Positions 19,329 to 28,577 of a stretch of 64,000 bases of DNA are shown one piece after another. Location of the stretch: the NCBI RefSeq assembly GCF_036492835.1, contig NZ_AP025314.1:1-64000 (forward strand). The letters are read 5' to 3'. The notes under the pieces were generated by a model. It made no database searches and was not told where the DNA came from. It worked only from the letters and a program-made list of their open reading frames with translations. Source of the DNA: Fulvitalea axinellae. Its GTDB lineage: Bacteria; Bacteroidota; Bacteroidia; Cytophagales; Cyclobacteriaceae. A program made the position numbers and the translations under genes. Position 1 is the first letter of the stretch; every line of letters begins with the position of its first letter.

Positions 19329-20636
19329 TTAGCTTCCCAAATATTCCTCTATTCCTTCTTTAAGCCTACTGAAAGTGTTGTGGAGGGTTTCGCCGTCTTC
19401 TTCCAAAAGCGTTACGCGGAAGCCTTTCAGTTCAGAACAAAACGATGAAATAGGTACCACACAGATACCTTTAGATGCCAAAAGGTAGTAAGTAAACCTT
19501 TTGTCGAGAGGCATTTCAGGGTCTTCCGCCATCCAGCCGTCCAAGGCTTTTTGGATCTCAGGATTTTCGATAGCTATCTTCTGGCCCGGTTTCAGAGCGC
19601 CCTCTTTGAAAATTATCGTATTGTAAAAAGCGCCGTAAGTTGGATTGAAATAGATTCCTTCCACATCCCCTAGCAAATCTGTTATGGTTTGGCTCCTTTT
19701 GCCGATTTTCTCCTTGGTGGCTTCCAGATAAGCGGGATAACGCTCGTCTTTCATAATCGCCGGAATGGAAAGCTGAGGAAGTTTGGTGGCGCAAACCTCT
19801 ATCATCTTAGCATTTTCCAGCGTAGAGCAAAGCCCGTCGAATTGGCGGTCCGCTTCGCGATTATAAAACTCCATCCAACCGCAACGCGAGCCCGGCCAAG
19901 GGAATTCCTTGGAAATTCCTTTGAGCGAAATGCCAGGCCTGTCGCCGATAAGTTCGGCCAAAGCTTTGGTTTCGGCCCCGTTATAGGTGACGTTCATATA
20001 AATTTCGTCGAAGATCAGGATCAGGTTGAATTCCTTGGCGATCTCCACGATGTTTCTCAGAATATGCTCCGGATATACCATTCCCGTCGGGTTATCGGGA
20101 TTGATTACCAGAATACCCACGATGTTCGGGTTATATTTTACCTTCAGATAAAGGTCTTCAAGGTCCGGGAGCCAGCCGTTGTGCGGGTCCAGGTTATAAG
20201 TGATCGGCTGGTGGTTGGCGTGCGCCGCTTCCGCCGAAGAGTGCGTAGAATATGCCGGCGACGGTCCGATGATACGGGCCGTAGGCACCAAAAATTGGTA
20301 CAGCTTCGCAATGGCGTCGCCGAGGCCGTTAAAAAATAGAATGTCTTCCGCCGTAATTTGGGCACCGCCCAAGGCGTTGGTTTTTTCCGCCAGGTATTCG
20401 CGCGTTTCCAACACCCCTTTGGAGTGACAGTAGCCGTAAGTGGCGTTCTCCTGCATCAGCGCGCTGATTTTCTCCTTTACCCAGTCGGGTACATGAAAGC
20501 CTTTGGCGATAGGGTCGCCGATATTTTCCCAGACGATTTCCTGCCCTTGGGCCTTGACCTGTTCGGCCTTCTTCACGATGCCCCTGATCTCGTAACTGAG
20601 TTCTTTGGAGCCTTCTCGAAGCAATTTTTGTCTCAT
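19329..20636 (-). CDS. Class I/II pyridoxal-phosphate aminotransferase
   Basis: The 435-residue protein shows the fold-type I aminotransferase signatures. These are the NPDNPTG loop (about 179-185), FDEIY with the PLP-ring aspartate D210, and GISKEFPWPGSRCGW, in which K243 should form the Schiff base with PLP. A C-terminal RVTLLEED supplies the substrate-carboxylate-binding arginine. It resembles AlaC- or aspartate-type enzymes that transfer amino groups between amino acids and 2-oxo acids, but the substrate cannot be fixed from these motifs. It is a single gene, convergent with the hypothetical protein gene and divergent from the ECF sigma gene. Confidence 0.92.
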   Translation of the reverse strand: MRQKLLREGSKELSYEIRGIVKKAEQVKAQGQEIVWENIGDPIAKGFHVPDWVKEKISALMQENATYGYCHSKGVLETREYLAEKTNALGGAQITAEDILFFNGLGDAIAKLYQFLVPTARIIGPSPAYSTHSSAEAAHANHQPITYNLDPHNGWLPDLEDLYLKVKYNPNIVGILVINPDNPTGMVYPEHILRNIVEIAKEFNLILIFDEIYMNVTYNGAETKALAELIGDRPGISLKGISKEFPWPGSRCGWMEFYNREADRQFDGLCSTLENAKMIEVCATKLPQLSIPAIMKDERYPAYLEATKEKIGKRSQTITDLLGDVEGIYFNPTYGAFYNTIIFKEGALKPGQKIAIENPEIQKALDGWMAEDPEMPLDKRFTYYLLASKGICVVPISSFCSELKGFRVTLLEEDGETLHNTFSRLKEGIEEYLGS

Positions 20637-20946
20637 GGCTTTGCTGTTAGCGCCGGCGGAGCCTCCCGGCCCCGCTTTTTGATTATGACATTTTTCTTCT
20701 TTTGGGCATAAATTGAATAATTTCTTTGAAAATAAATCAACCGTTGCCGAATTTACAAAAATAGGGTCCTCCAGCTAAAATACTGTGGTTTGGAGGCTTT
20801 TTTATTCGGAATGAGACAGATAGAGAGGCGGTCTTCGGAAGGCGGTTTGTTTTGGCGTTCCTCAAATTGTTGCTAGATTGTATCGCTGTTAGTGTTTACT
20901 ATTTTTATTTTTTTTAGTCTGAGGGCTCTAAAAATGTTGGATAAAG
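20637..20946. other. Divergent intergenic region with a leader hairpin
   Basis: This 310-base gap between divergent starts contains a stem CCTCCA/TGGAGG (20768-20796) with an 18-base loop, followed by CTTTTTT on the plus strand. It could be an attenuator-like terminator in the leader of the sigma gene, or the end of a short untranslated transcript. No gene or clear promoter was recognised. Confidence 0.5.
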
Positions 20947-21603
20947 ATGAGGCAAGAGCAAAATACTGATACCCTAATCGATATAGCTACTGTGCAAGCA
21001 GGTATTGGCGACAAAGGCGCTTTCCGTATTTTGTTTACCAAACATTATCAGGCATTATACGAGCAGGCGTTGTTTGTTGTGGGCGACAAAGGGCTGGCCG
21101 ACGAGGCTGTTTCCGATGTTTTTGTCAATATCTGGAAAAGCCGTGAACGTCTGGGAGGTGTGGAGAATTGGGGAGCATATCTGTCCGTTGCGGTGCGCCG
21201 GCAAAGCGTTCGGTTGGCGAGCAGGGAAGCTGGAAAGTTAGGTGTTCTTTCTTCTTTGGAAACAACAGGAAATCTTTACGCTGTGACCCGGGAAGGCCCG
21301 GAAAGTCAACTTTTATCCGACGAGTTGTTTGATGTGGTGGCAAAATCTGTAAAACGGATGCCGCTAAAGCGCGCGATAGTTTTTAGAATGGTGAAAGAAG
21401 AGGGACTGACGTACAAAGAGACTGCGGAAAAACTTGAAATCAGCGTAAAGACTGTGGAATTGCATGTCGGTTTGGCTCTTAGGGACGTGAGGAAAGACGT
21501 GGAGGATTATCTGTCCAATTCCGACATGAGAGTGTCCGACCAACAGCTGGAGGTATTGCTGTTGTTGGCTATATCGTCCGTTGTTCAGGGAAATATTTTT
21601 TAA
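20947..21603 (+). CDS. ECF sigma-70 factor of polysaccharide locus 1
   Basis: The 218-residue protein has region 2 (AFRILFTKHYQALYEQAL and ADEAVSDVFVNIWKSRERL) and region 4 with a helix-turn-helix (LTYKETAEKLEISVKTVELHV). That is the organisation of extracytoplasmic-function sigma factors paired with FecR in Bacteroidota. It should recruit RNA polymerase to the downstream SusC/SusD operon when released by the adjacent FecR. It is followed after 84 bases by fecR. The C-terminus has an extra hydrophobic segment (LEVLLLLAISSVV) of unknown purpose; similar tails occur in related Bacteroidota sigma factors. Confidence 0.92.
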   Translation: MRQEQNTDTLIDIATVQAGIGDKGAFRILFTKHYQALYEQALFVVGDKGLADEAVSDVFVNIWKSRERLGGVENWGAYLSVAVRRQSVRLASREAGKLGVLSSLETTGNLYAVTREGPESQLLSDELFDVVAKSVKRMPLKRAIVFRMVKEEGLTYKETAEKLEISVKTVELHVGLALRDVRKDVEDYLSNSDMRVSDQQLEVLLLLAISSVVQGNIF

Positions 21604-21687
21604 AAAAATCGGAAATCGGTATAGGGTGCGGTTCCGGGTTCTGACTCAGTAGTGTGAGAGACAGTAAGGAGGGAATGAAAACTGACG

Positions 21688-22713
21688 ATGATGGATTTGG
21701 AAGAATGTAAGTTTGAGCGTTTGGCGGGAAAAGCCCTGTGCGGTGAAATGACGGAGGAAGAATTCGCCCGTTTTGAACGGTATGTGGAGGCCGATCCGGA
21801 ACGTATCCGACGATGGCGACAAATGCGTGTTTTTTGGAATTCTACCACTATCGTTCCCACTGAAAACAGTAACCGTATCGACCGTGTTTTTGACCGAGTT
21901 TGGGATAGGGTTGACCAAACCGATCCCGATAGGAAAGCGTACTGGAAACTTCGTCCCGAAACGCCACTGTGGAGGCGTTACGCTTCGGTTGTCGCCTTGC
22001 TTTTGGTATTTGTCGCAGGCTATTGGACGGCCAATGTATCTCCCGTTATCCTTGGCGAAGATCCCGTGTCCATCATAATCCACCGCACGGAAAAAGGCCA
22101 TAAGATCCTCGATTTGCGTTTGCCTGACGGTTCTAAGGTCTGGCTAAACGCCGACTCGGAATTGCGTTACCCGAAACGTTTTGACGGCGAGAGGAATATC
22201 TCGCTGAAAGGAGAAGCGTATTTTGAAGTGAAAAAAGATAGCCTTCGCCCATTCAAAGTGTCTGCTGGCAAGACGATAACGACGGCTTTGGGTACGGCGT
22301 TCAATATCAGCACGTACAAAGACAGGGAGGCTGAGGTGGTCTCGTTGACGGAAGGAAAAGTGCTCGTGGAATATTCTGGTGCGGAGATGAGAGAGCCGTT
22401 GATGCTGACGCCAGGCGAGGAAGCCGTAGTGAAAGAGGGTGCCTTCAATAAACGTCAGGGCGATTTTAGCTTGGACTGGACCAAAGGCGTACTGGAATTT
22501 AAAGACACCAAGATGTCTGAAGTGTTGAGGGAGTTGGAGCGTTGGTACGGAATACCGTTTGAGGTTGTTGGCGATCCGGACAAGTTGCCTTTTTATACCG
22601 GATCTTTTGATAATGAAAATCTGAGAAACGTATTGGACGGAATACGTTTTCATGACCGGTTTGAATATCGTTTTGAGGAAGACCGTGTGGTACTGGATTT
22701 TTCGGAATTGTAG
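21688..22713 (+). CDS. FecR-family anti-sigma factor of locus 1
   Basis: This 341-residue protein has a cytoplasmic N-terminal part of about 90 residues, including MTEEEFARFERYVEADPERIRRW, that should bind the sigma factor. One transmembrane helix lies at about 96-115 (ASVVALLLVFVAGYWTA). The periplasmic FecR domain includes LPDGSKVWLNADSELRYPKRF and GEAYFEVKKD. A DUF4974-type C-terminus carries GVLEFKDTKMSEVLRELERW. By analogy with Fec systems, the periplasmic part contacts the signalling domain of the downstream SusC and relays substrate occupancy to the sigma factor. Confidence 0.92.
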   Translation: MMDLEECKFERLAGKALCGEMTEEEFARFERYVEADPERIRRWRQMRVFWNSTTIVPTENSNRIDRVFDRVWDRVDQTDPDRKAYWKLRPETPLWRRYASVVALLLVFVAGYWTANVSPVILGEDPVSIIIHRTEKGHKILDLRLPDGSKVWLNADSELRYPKRFDGERNISLKGEAYFEVKKDSLRPFKVSAGKTITTALGTAFNISTYKDREAEVVSLTEGKVLVEYSGAEMREPLMLTPGEEAVVKEGAFNKRQGDFSLDWTKGVLEFKDTKMSEVLRELERWYGIPFEVVGDPDKLPFYTGSFDNENLRNVLDGIRFHDRFEYRFEEDRVVLDFSEL

Positions 22714-22751
22714 ATCTAGCCTTTTGGCAAAGAGATAAATAGAGTAAAAAA

Positions 22752-22779
22752 AGAGGTGGGGACTCCCCTCCCCGCCTCT
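22752..22779 (+). promoter_or_regulatory. Stem-loop between fecR and susC of locus 1
   Basis: Ten-pair stem AGAGGTGGGG/CCCCGCCTCT (one G-U pair), with an 8-base loop and no adjacent T-run. It lies 35 bases before the SusC ATG. It could stabilise or separate the susC message rather than terminate. Confidence 0.55.
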
Positions 22780-22813
22780 GGCAATAGGTTTTTCAATTTT
22801 AACAATTCAATTT

Positions 22814-25800
22814 ATGAAAAAATTTCGACTAAACTTTTTGTCGGTGTTTTTTTGCGTACTGACGTTTTCGTTGTCGGGCCTTTCCGCCCAAGCCGAGACG
22901 TCCGAGTCGCTTAGCCGGTACAAAAATGTGCGGGAGGTCCGCTTAAGCCAAGGGCTGGAAGACCTCAGTGTTTTTGAGATTTTTAGGAAAATTGAGTCGG
23001 AAACCCCTTTCCGTTTCAATTTCTTCAAAAAAGAGCTTGATCTAAAAGCCCGCTACTCCGTAAAGGATGAAAATCCTACGGTAGCCGATGTATTGTTGGA
23101 AATATCCAAAATTTCGGATTTGCGTTTTCGCCAGGTAAACCACAATATCCATGTAAGCAAGGCCAAAAAGGATTCGGCTGTCGAGAAGGTGGAGGTTGTT
23201 ATCGAAGGCGTAAAGGTAACGGGTACCGTACGTGACGAGACCGGAGAACCAGTGTTGGGAGCTACGGTACTTGTAAAAGGTGCTGGCCGTGGAACGGTTA
23301 CCGATGTGGAAGGACGATACACATTGGTAGTGGAAGCGGGCGAAACGCTTATTTTCAGAGCAGTCGGTTTCGAAACTCAGGAATTGGAGTTCGACGGAAA
23401 CCAAGTGTTGGATATCACGCTGTCAGCGGATGTTAAGGAGTTGGCGGAAATTGTGGTGGTGGGTTACGGAACGGTAAAGAAGAGTGACCTTACGGCTTCC
23501 ATTACTTCCGTATCGGTCAAAGAAGTGCCGAAAGCAGCTACCGCTTCCATCGAAAATATGTTGCAGGGCCAAGCGGCGGGCCTTCAGGTTTCGCCCAGTG
23601 GATTTGAGCCGGGCAAAGGATCTTCGATGCAGATTCGTGGAGCGGCCTCTCTCAAAGGCGGAAACGAACCGCTTTGGGTAGTTGACGGTTTTCCGTTGTC
23701 GTCTTCGCCGGGTAATAGCTTGAACCCGAATGACATAAAATCAATCGAAATACTTAAGGACGCCAGCGCCACTTCCATATACGGAGCCCGAGCGGCCAAC
23801 GGTGTTATTTTGGTCACGACGCTCAGTGGCGAGGCGGGAAAGACATCCGTAAGCTACAACGGAAAGTATACGATGCAGGATTTGGGCCGAGTGCCCGAGA
23901 TGATGGACGCCCAGACTTATATGCGCGAACGCAACCGTATGGGTTACGAGCTGTGGATGCAAAAAAACAAGATTGGCGTTTACGGTGGCAACGACGCAGG
24001 CAGTTTCACTCCTTTTGTTCCGAAGTATACCGACGAGCAAATTAACTCTTTCTCGGGCGGAACGGATTGGCTCGATGAGGTGACGCGTACGGGCGTAATT
24101 CAGGAACACAACATCTCGATAAGAGGCGGAAACGAGAAAACAACCTTCTTGACATCGCTAAACTATTTTGAGAATAAGGGCGTGGTGGACAAATCCTCTT
24201 ACGAACGGGTAAATTTGCGACTCAATTTGGACCACAAGGTCAGCGATTGGGTAAAGGTGGGATTGAAGTCGAATGGGACTTTTAACAAGGAAAAGAAAAT
24301 CAAAATCTCCAATGGAACCACCGAAGGAGCGGGCGTAATATCATCGGCGCTTACTTATAATCCTACCCTGTCTATTTTTGACGAAAAAGGAGCCTATACG
24401 GTAGATCCTGACGCCTCGTTTTTGCCGAATCCAGTTTCCCTTTTGGAAATCGCCGACAATAACGAATGGATGAACATTACGGCTATGGCTTACGCCGATG
24501 TCAAACTTCCCATCGAAGGCTTGAGTATGCGGGCGAACGCCGGTATTGAGTACCGTAACTTTACGGGGCGCTACTATATTCCTACTTCCACTTCAGAGGG
24601 ACAGAAGAAGAACGGCTACGCGTCGTGGGGGCACAACCGCAGGCTCAGCAAACTCTTTGATTTTACCCTTAACTACAATAAGGATATAATGGAAGGGCAC
24701 TCGCTCAGCGCTATGGCGGGTTATTCTTATCAGGATTTTGACGAAATGAAATTCAACGCCAACAACAGCAATTTTGTGCATGACGGTACCAAGGAGTGGG
24801 ATTTGGGCTCCGGTACAGCCGATAGGCCTGGAGTTGGTTCGGGCGGTAGCGAAAACAAATATGTTTCAGCTTTTGCTAGGGTAAATTACAACGCCTTGGA
24901 TCGTTACCTGTTTACCTTCACAATGCGTGCCGACGGTTCGTCAAAATTCGGTTCGGGTAACAAGTTCGGTTATTTCCCTTCGGCCGCTTTTGCTTGGAAG
25001 ATCGCTAATGAGAATTTTATGGAAGGCGTTGAGCCTATCTCTGACCTGAAGCTTCGCTTGAGTTATGGCCAAGTGGGTAACAGTGGCATTAACCAAGATT
25101 ATCGTGAGCTGTACACGTTTAACAGGACGTACGTGTTCGGAGGTAATTTTTCGAAAGGCGCCAGCCTGAAGCAGGTTGAAAATCCGGATCTGAAATGGGA
25201 AACCACTACAGAGCTTAATATCGGTGTGGATTTCGGTCTTTTTGAAAACCGCATTACGGGTTCCGTAGAAGTGTTCGATAAGGAGATCAGCGATTTGTTG
25301 TCGGAGAGAAAGCTGTTGGCTTGGTCCGAAAAAGACAAGGTATTGGACAACATCGGTTCTACGCAAAGCCGTGGTGTGGAATTAAGCCTGAGTAGCATAA
25401 ACGTAACGAATGATAAGTTTGAGTGGCGTTTGACGTTCAATATTGCCACTTATCGTGATCGCTGGAAGGAGAGAAGTCCGGATTGGAACCCGTCAATCTA
25501 CCAATCTGAAGATGATCCGATCAGGACGCTTTACACTAAAAAGTCTGATGGTTTGGTAGTTCCTGGCAGGGAATACCCGCATATGGAAGGTGCTTTTCCA
25601 GGGCTGATTTATGTTCAGGATCTAAACGGTGACGGTAAGCTTGATGACTTGGACGTGGTGGTGGAAGGTAGCAAAGACCCGAAATTCCAAGCGGGATTCG
25701 GTAACTATTTCCAGTATGGAGCCTTTGACTTGGCCGTGTTCATGTACGGAAAATTCAACTATTGGAGAGAGAACAAAGTAGACAAAGTCTTTAATGGCAA

Positions 25801-26134
25801 TGCGGTGGAGTTCTGGAAGCAGTCGCAAAACAAATCGGAAGATTTTGGTGACCGATGGACGCATGATAACCAAAACACGGATATGCCGAGCGGTATCAAA
25901 AGTCCATATGGAACGGGAGATTTTTATTGGGAGAAAATCAGCTTCGTAAGAATACAGAACATCACTTTGGGATATACGGTACCAACCAAAAAGCTGGAGC
26001 AAGTACGGGTATTTGCGGATGTGCGTAACCCGTTTGTATTCACCAACTACGAGGGCTTGGATCCGGAATTTGACGGCGTGGGAGCTTACCCGTCACAACG
26101 TAGCTTTACTCTAGGTTTGGATATTAAATTCTGA
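22814..26134 (+). CDS. SusC/RagA-family TonB-dependent transporter with STN signalling domain (locus 1)
   Basis: The 1106-residue outer-membrane protein begins with a signal peptide (cleaved near LSAQA). An STN signalling domain follows at about 50-115 (LSVFEIFRKIESETPFRF and VADVLLEISKISDLRFR), then a carboxypeptidase-regulatory-like domain at about 131-215. The SusC TonB-box region EIVVVGYGT precedes a plug domain with IEILKDASATSIYGARAANG, and a 22-strand-type barrel ends in FTLGLDIKF with terminal Phe. It should import oligosaccharides using TonB energy. The STN domain fits control by the upstream FecR/sigma pair. Its TGA overlaps the ATG of the SusD gene. Confidence 0.95.
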   Translation: MKKFRLNFLSVFFCVLTFSLSGLSAQAETSESLSRYKNVREVRLSQGLEDLSVFEIFRKIESETPFRFNFFKKELDLKARYSVKDENPTVADVLLEISKISDLRFRQVNHNIHVSKAKKDSAVEKVEVVIEGVKVTGTVRDETGEPVLGATVLVKGAGRGTVTDVEGRYTLVVEAGETLIFRAVGFETQELEFDGNQVLDITLSADVKELAEIVVVGYGTVKKSDLTASITSVSVKEVPKAATASIENMLQGQAAGLQVSPSGFEPGKGSSMQIRGAASLKGGNEPLWVVDGFPLSSSPGNSLNPNDIKSIEILKDASATSIYGARAANGVILVTTLSGEAGKTSVSYNGKYTMQDLGRVPEMMDAQTYMRERNRMGYELWMQKNKIGVYGGNDAGSFTPFVPKYTDEQINSFSGGTDWLDEVTRTGVIQEHNISIRGGNEKTTFLTSLNYFENKGVVDKSSYERVNLRLNLDHKVSDWVKVGLKSNGTFNKEKKIKISNGTTEGAGVISSALTYNPTLSIFDEKGAYTVDPDASFLPNPVSLLEIADNNEWMNITAMAYADVKLPIEGLSMRANAGIEYRNFTGRYYIPTSTSEGQKKNGYASWGHNRRLSKLFDFTLNYNKDIMEGHSLSAMAGYSYQDFDEMKFNANNSNFVHDGTKEWDLGSGTADRPGVGSGGSENKYVSAFARVNYNALDRYLFTFTMRADGSSKFGSGNKFGYFPSAAFAWKIANENFMEGVEPISDLKLRLSYGQVGNSGINQDYRELYTFNRTYVFGGNFSKGASLKQVENPDLKWETTTELNIGVDFGLFENRITGSVEVFDKEISDLLSERKLLAWSEKDKVLDNIGSTQSRGVELSLSSINVTNDKFEWRLTFNIATYRDRWKERSPDWNPSIYQSEDDPIRTLYTKKSDGLVVPGREYPHMEGAFPGLIYVQDLNGDGKLDDLDVVVEGSKDPKFQAGFGNYFQYGAFDLAVFMYGKFNYWRENKVDKVFNGNAVEFWKQSQNKSEDFGDRWTHDNQNTDMPSGIKSPYGTGDFYWEKISFVRIQNITLGYTVPTKKLEQVRVFADVRNPFVFTNYEGLDPEFDGVGAYPSQRSFTLGLDIKF

Positions 26135-27567
26135 TGGACATGAAGAGAGTTAATTATATATTGATGGCCTTGGCTTTCGCTTTTTCGGGATGTTTTTCGG
26201 ATTTGGATCCCATAAGCAAAAGCGATCTTTCGCCTGACCAGTTTTTCAAAACGGAAAAAGACGTAAAGGCGGCCGTAAGTGGCGTGTATGCGCATTTGGA
26301 GAACCTTCACCATGCTTATGGTGGTTCCAACCTGAATCCATGTTACGCCACAACAGATGAGTTTACGTGCTCTTGGGGTGATTCCAGATGGAGAATTTGG
26401 CGCGATTTGACGTGGACGCCCACCACCGGAGACGTGACAAAATTTTATAATCTCAATAAAATCACCGAGGCGACAAACATGATATTTAGGGCCGAGGCCG
26501 TAGATATGGACCCTGACCTTAAGGATCGTTATATAGCCGAAATGCGTATGGTCAGGGCTATTTTGGCTTGGTATCAATACCGTTTCTATGGCCCAGTTCC
26601 CGTGATATTGGAGCAAGGGCACGGCTCGGATTATCGTCCGGAAAGGCCGACTAAAGAATGGATGGTAGATTTTTTGGTAAGCGAAGCCGAGGCTTGCGCC
26701 GCAATACTTCCCAAAACTTATGACGCTGGTGACTTTGGAAGAATGACCAAAGGAATAGCGTATATGTTGGAGCTGAAAGTGTATATGAACGACCACCAGT
26801 GGCAAAAAGCTGCCGAAGTCAGCAAGAAGATTATGGATTTGGGCGTCTATAACCTTCAAGACACTTACGCTTCGGTTTTTCACATCGATAATGAGATGAA
26901 CGACGAGATAGTTTGGGCCATTTCCCGAACCCCTAGCAGAGGCAACCACTGGCTAGCCCACGTTTATCCTTACGATTACGTATCCTTGGCCGGTAATAGT
27001 GTACAGCGTTGGGGGGGCTTCAAGGTGCCTTGGGATATTTATGACCGTTGCTTTACCGAAGCTCAGGATGGGCGTTTGGAAGTGCTATGGAGTGAATACC
27101 CGATAAACGCCGACGGAACGATGAAAAGCATGCGGAGCGACATTGGCGCTCTTCCAGTAAAATACAGCGAAGACCCTGCGGGAGCCGGAACTCTGCACGG
27201 CAACGACTGGATAATATGGCGCTACACCGATGTGCTCCTGTCGAGGGCCGAAGCGCTTAACCAGCTTAGCGGACCGACCCAAGAGGCTACGGACCTAATC
27301 AATACCGTAAGGAGCCGTGCGGGCGTAAGCCAAATCAGCAAAGATGACTTTACGAAAGAAAGCCTGAACGATTATATTTTGGACGAACGTTTCAGGGAAT
27401 TGTATTTGGAAGGCCATCGTCGTGACGATTTGATCCGCCACGGCAAGTTTATCGAAAAGGCTAAAGAGCGTGGAGTGGATTACGCCAGTGAGAAACACTT
27501 GCTCTTCCCTATTCCGCAGTGGCAATTGGACCAGGATCCGGACTTTCCGCAGAATCCGGGATACTAA
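26134..27567 (+). CDS. SusD/RagB-family glycan-binding lipoprotein (locus 1)
   Basis: The 477-residue protein has a lipoprotein signal (LAFAFSGC) and the RagB/SusD layout. The N-terminal motif is DLDPISKSDLSPDQFFKTEKDVKAAVSGVY (given here in parts), a TPR-like helical core includes MRMVRAILAWYQYRFYGPVPV, and the C-terminus has DERFRELYLEGHRRDDLIRHGKF and LLFPIPQWQLDQDPDFPQNPGY. SusD proteins lid the SusC barrel and capture glycans at the cell surface. Its ATG shares one base with the susC stop, which ensures coupled translation. No degradative enzyme follows; the locus ends here with a terminator. Confidence 0.95.
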   Translation: MDMKRVNYILMALAFAFSGCFSDLDPISKSDLSPDQFFKTEKDVKAAVSGVYAHLENLHHAYGGSNLNPCYATTDEFTCSWGDSRWRIWRDLTWTPTTGDVTKFYNLNKITEATNMIFRAEAVDMDPDLKDRYIAEMRMVRAILAWYQYRFYGPVPVILEQGHGSDYRPERPTKEWMVDFLVSEAEACAAILPKTYDAGDFGRMTKGIAYMLELKVYMNDHQWQKAAEVSKKIMDLGVYNLQDTYASVFHIDNEMNDEIVWAISRTPSRGNHWLAHVYPYDYVSLAGNSVQRWGGFKVPWDIYDRCFTEAQDGRLEVLWSEYPINADGTMKSMRSDIGALPVKYSEDPAGAGTLHGNDWIIWRYTDVLLSRAEALNQLSGPTQEATDLINTVRSRAGVSQISKDDFTKESLNDYILDERFRELYLEGHRRDDLIRHGKFIEKAKERGVDYASEKHLLFPIPQWQLDQDPDFPQNPGY

Positions 27568-27595
27568 ATTGAAAATGAGCATATAATGACAATGA

Positions 27596-27626
27596 AGAGA
27601 CCGGCTTTCAGCTGGTCTCTTTTTTT
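27596..27626. terminator. Terminator after locus 1
   Basis: Stem AGAGACCGGCT/AGCTGGTCTCT (with G-U pairs) is followed by seven T. It lies between the convergent susD and sigma genes. Confidence 0.8.
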
Positions 27627-27635
27627 GTAAAAACC

Positions 27636-28271
27636 TCATCCCCCAACATCAAACAAAAACTGCCCAAGTGTGGCACCCGCCAGCAACAAACCGGTGACTT
27701 CGTCTTTCGGCAACTGCTTTCGGGAAGATTTGAAGAAAATCCGCAGGTGTATATCTCTCTTTTCCAAACCGTCAATCAGGAAGTTCAGGACCTTGGATAT
27801 ATGCTTTTCCACGGTCTTGACGCTTACGCCGAGTTCGGTCGCTATTTCCGTGTATTTCATGTTCAGGGTTCGGCTCATCTCGAACATTCTCCGGCTTTTG
27901 AGGGGAACTTGGTCCAGAAGTTCTTCCAATATCCGGAATTCGTCCTCTTGTATTAGGGCTTGTTCCGGGCTTAGGATATTGGCTAACGATTCTTCTTCCA
28001 AAGGAAGCGTATTTTTTTTGGAGGCCCTCAGGTATTGGAGGGCCTTGTTTTGGGTAATCCTGAAAAGGTATGGCTTCGGGTACTCGATATTCTCCTTTTC
28101 GCTTTTTTCCCAAAGTAAAATAAACGATTCTTGAACTATATCTTCGGCAACATTCGGGCTTTTGACAAACTGTAGCGTGTAAAGGCACAGGTCAGTGAAA
28201 TGAGTCGAAAAAAGTTGACGGAACATCGCTGAGTCCATAGTTTGGAGATCCTTTACAATTTTAAAAGCCAC
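27636..28271 (-). CDS. ECF sigma-70 factor of polysaccharide locus 2
   Basis: The 211-residue protein has sigma region 2 (MFRQLFSTHFTDLCLYTLQFVKSPNVAEDIVQESFILLWEK, read as consecutive segments) and region 4 HTH (MKYTEIATELGVSVKTVEKHISKVLNFL). The longest frame begins at a GTG; ATG 28238 is an alternative start that keeps region 2 intact. Its probable anti-sigma partner is the FecR gene on the opposite strand 306 bases away. The other two sigma genes in the window lie on the same strand as their FecR genes. A C-terminal hydrophobic tail (GLLLAGATLGQFLFDV) is again present. Confidence 0.9.
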   Translation of the reverse strand: MAFKIVKDLQTMDSAMFRQLFSTHFTDLCLYTLQFVKSPNVAEDIVQESFILLWEKSEKENIEYPKPYLFRITQNKALQYLRASKKNTLPLEEESLANILSPEQALIQEDEFRILEELLDQVPLKSRRMFEMSRTLNMKYTEIATELGVSVKTVEKHISKVLNFLIDGLEKRDIHLRIFFKSSRKQLPKDEVTGLLLAGATLGQFLFDVGG

Positions 28272-28577
28272 ATTGAGGAGAGAAAATGCGATTGTATAAT
28301 ATCGGAGTCGAAAATACCAATCGTAATTTTTCCATTACGCTTTATAAAACGGGGAAATCCACACGTAGAAACGATTTCCCGTGAGATTCTCTCGGAATAG
28401 AAAAATACTGTCGATTTGGAATTTTTCGTACAGCCTCTCCCAGCTGTATTTTGCGTAAATAACCCAATATTTGCCCAATAAGCGAGTGCGCACAGATTTT
28501 TTTAATAAAAAACCCGAAATAGCGTAGGGTCAGTCCTAATTTTTGGATCTAAGGAATAACAGAAGGAGAAATGCAAT
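28272..28577. other. Divergent intergenic region between sigma and fecR of locus 2
   Basis: This 306-base AT-rich gap must hold promoters for both divergent genes. A stem ACGGGGAAATC/GATTTCCCGT (28349-28382, one bulged G) sits in its middle. No other element was recognised. Confidence 0.5.
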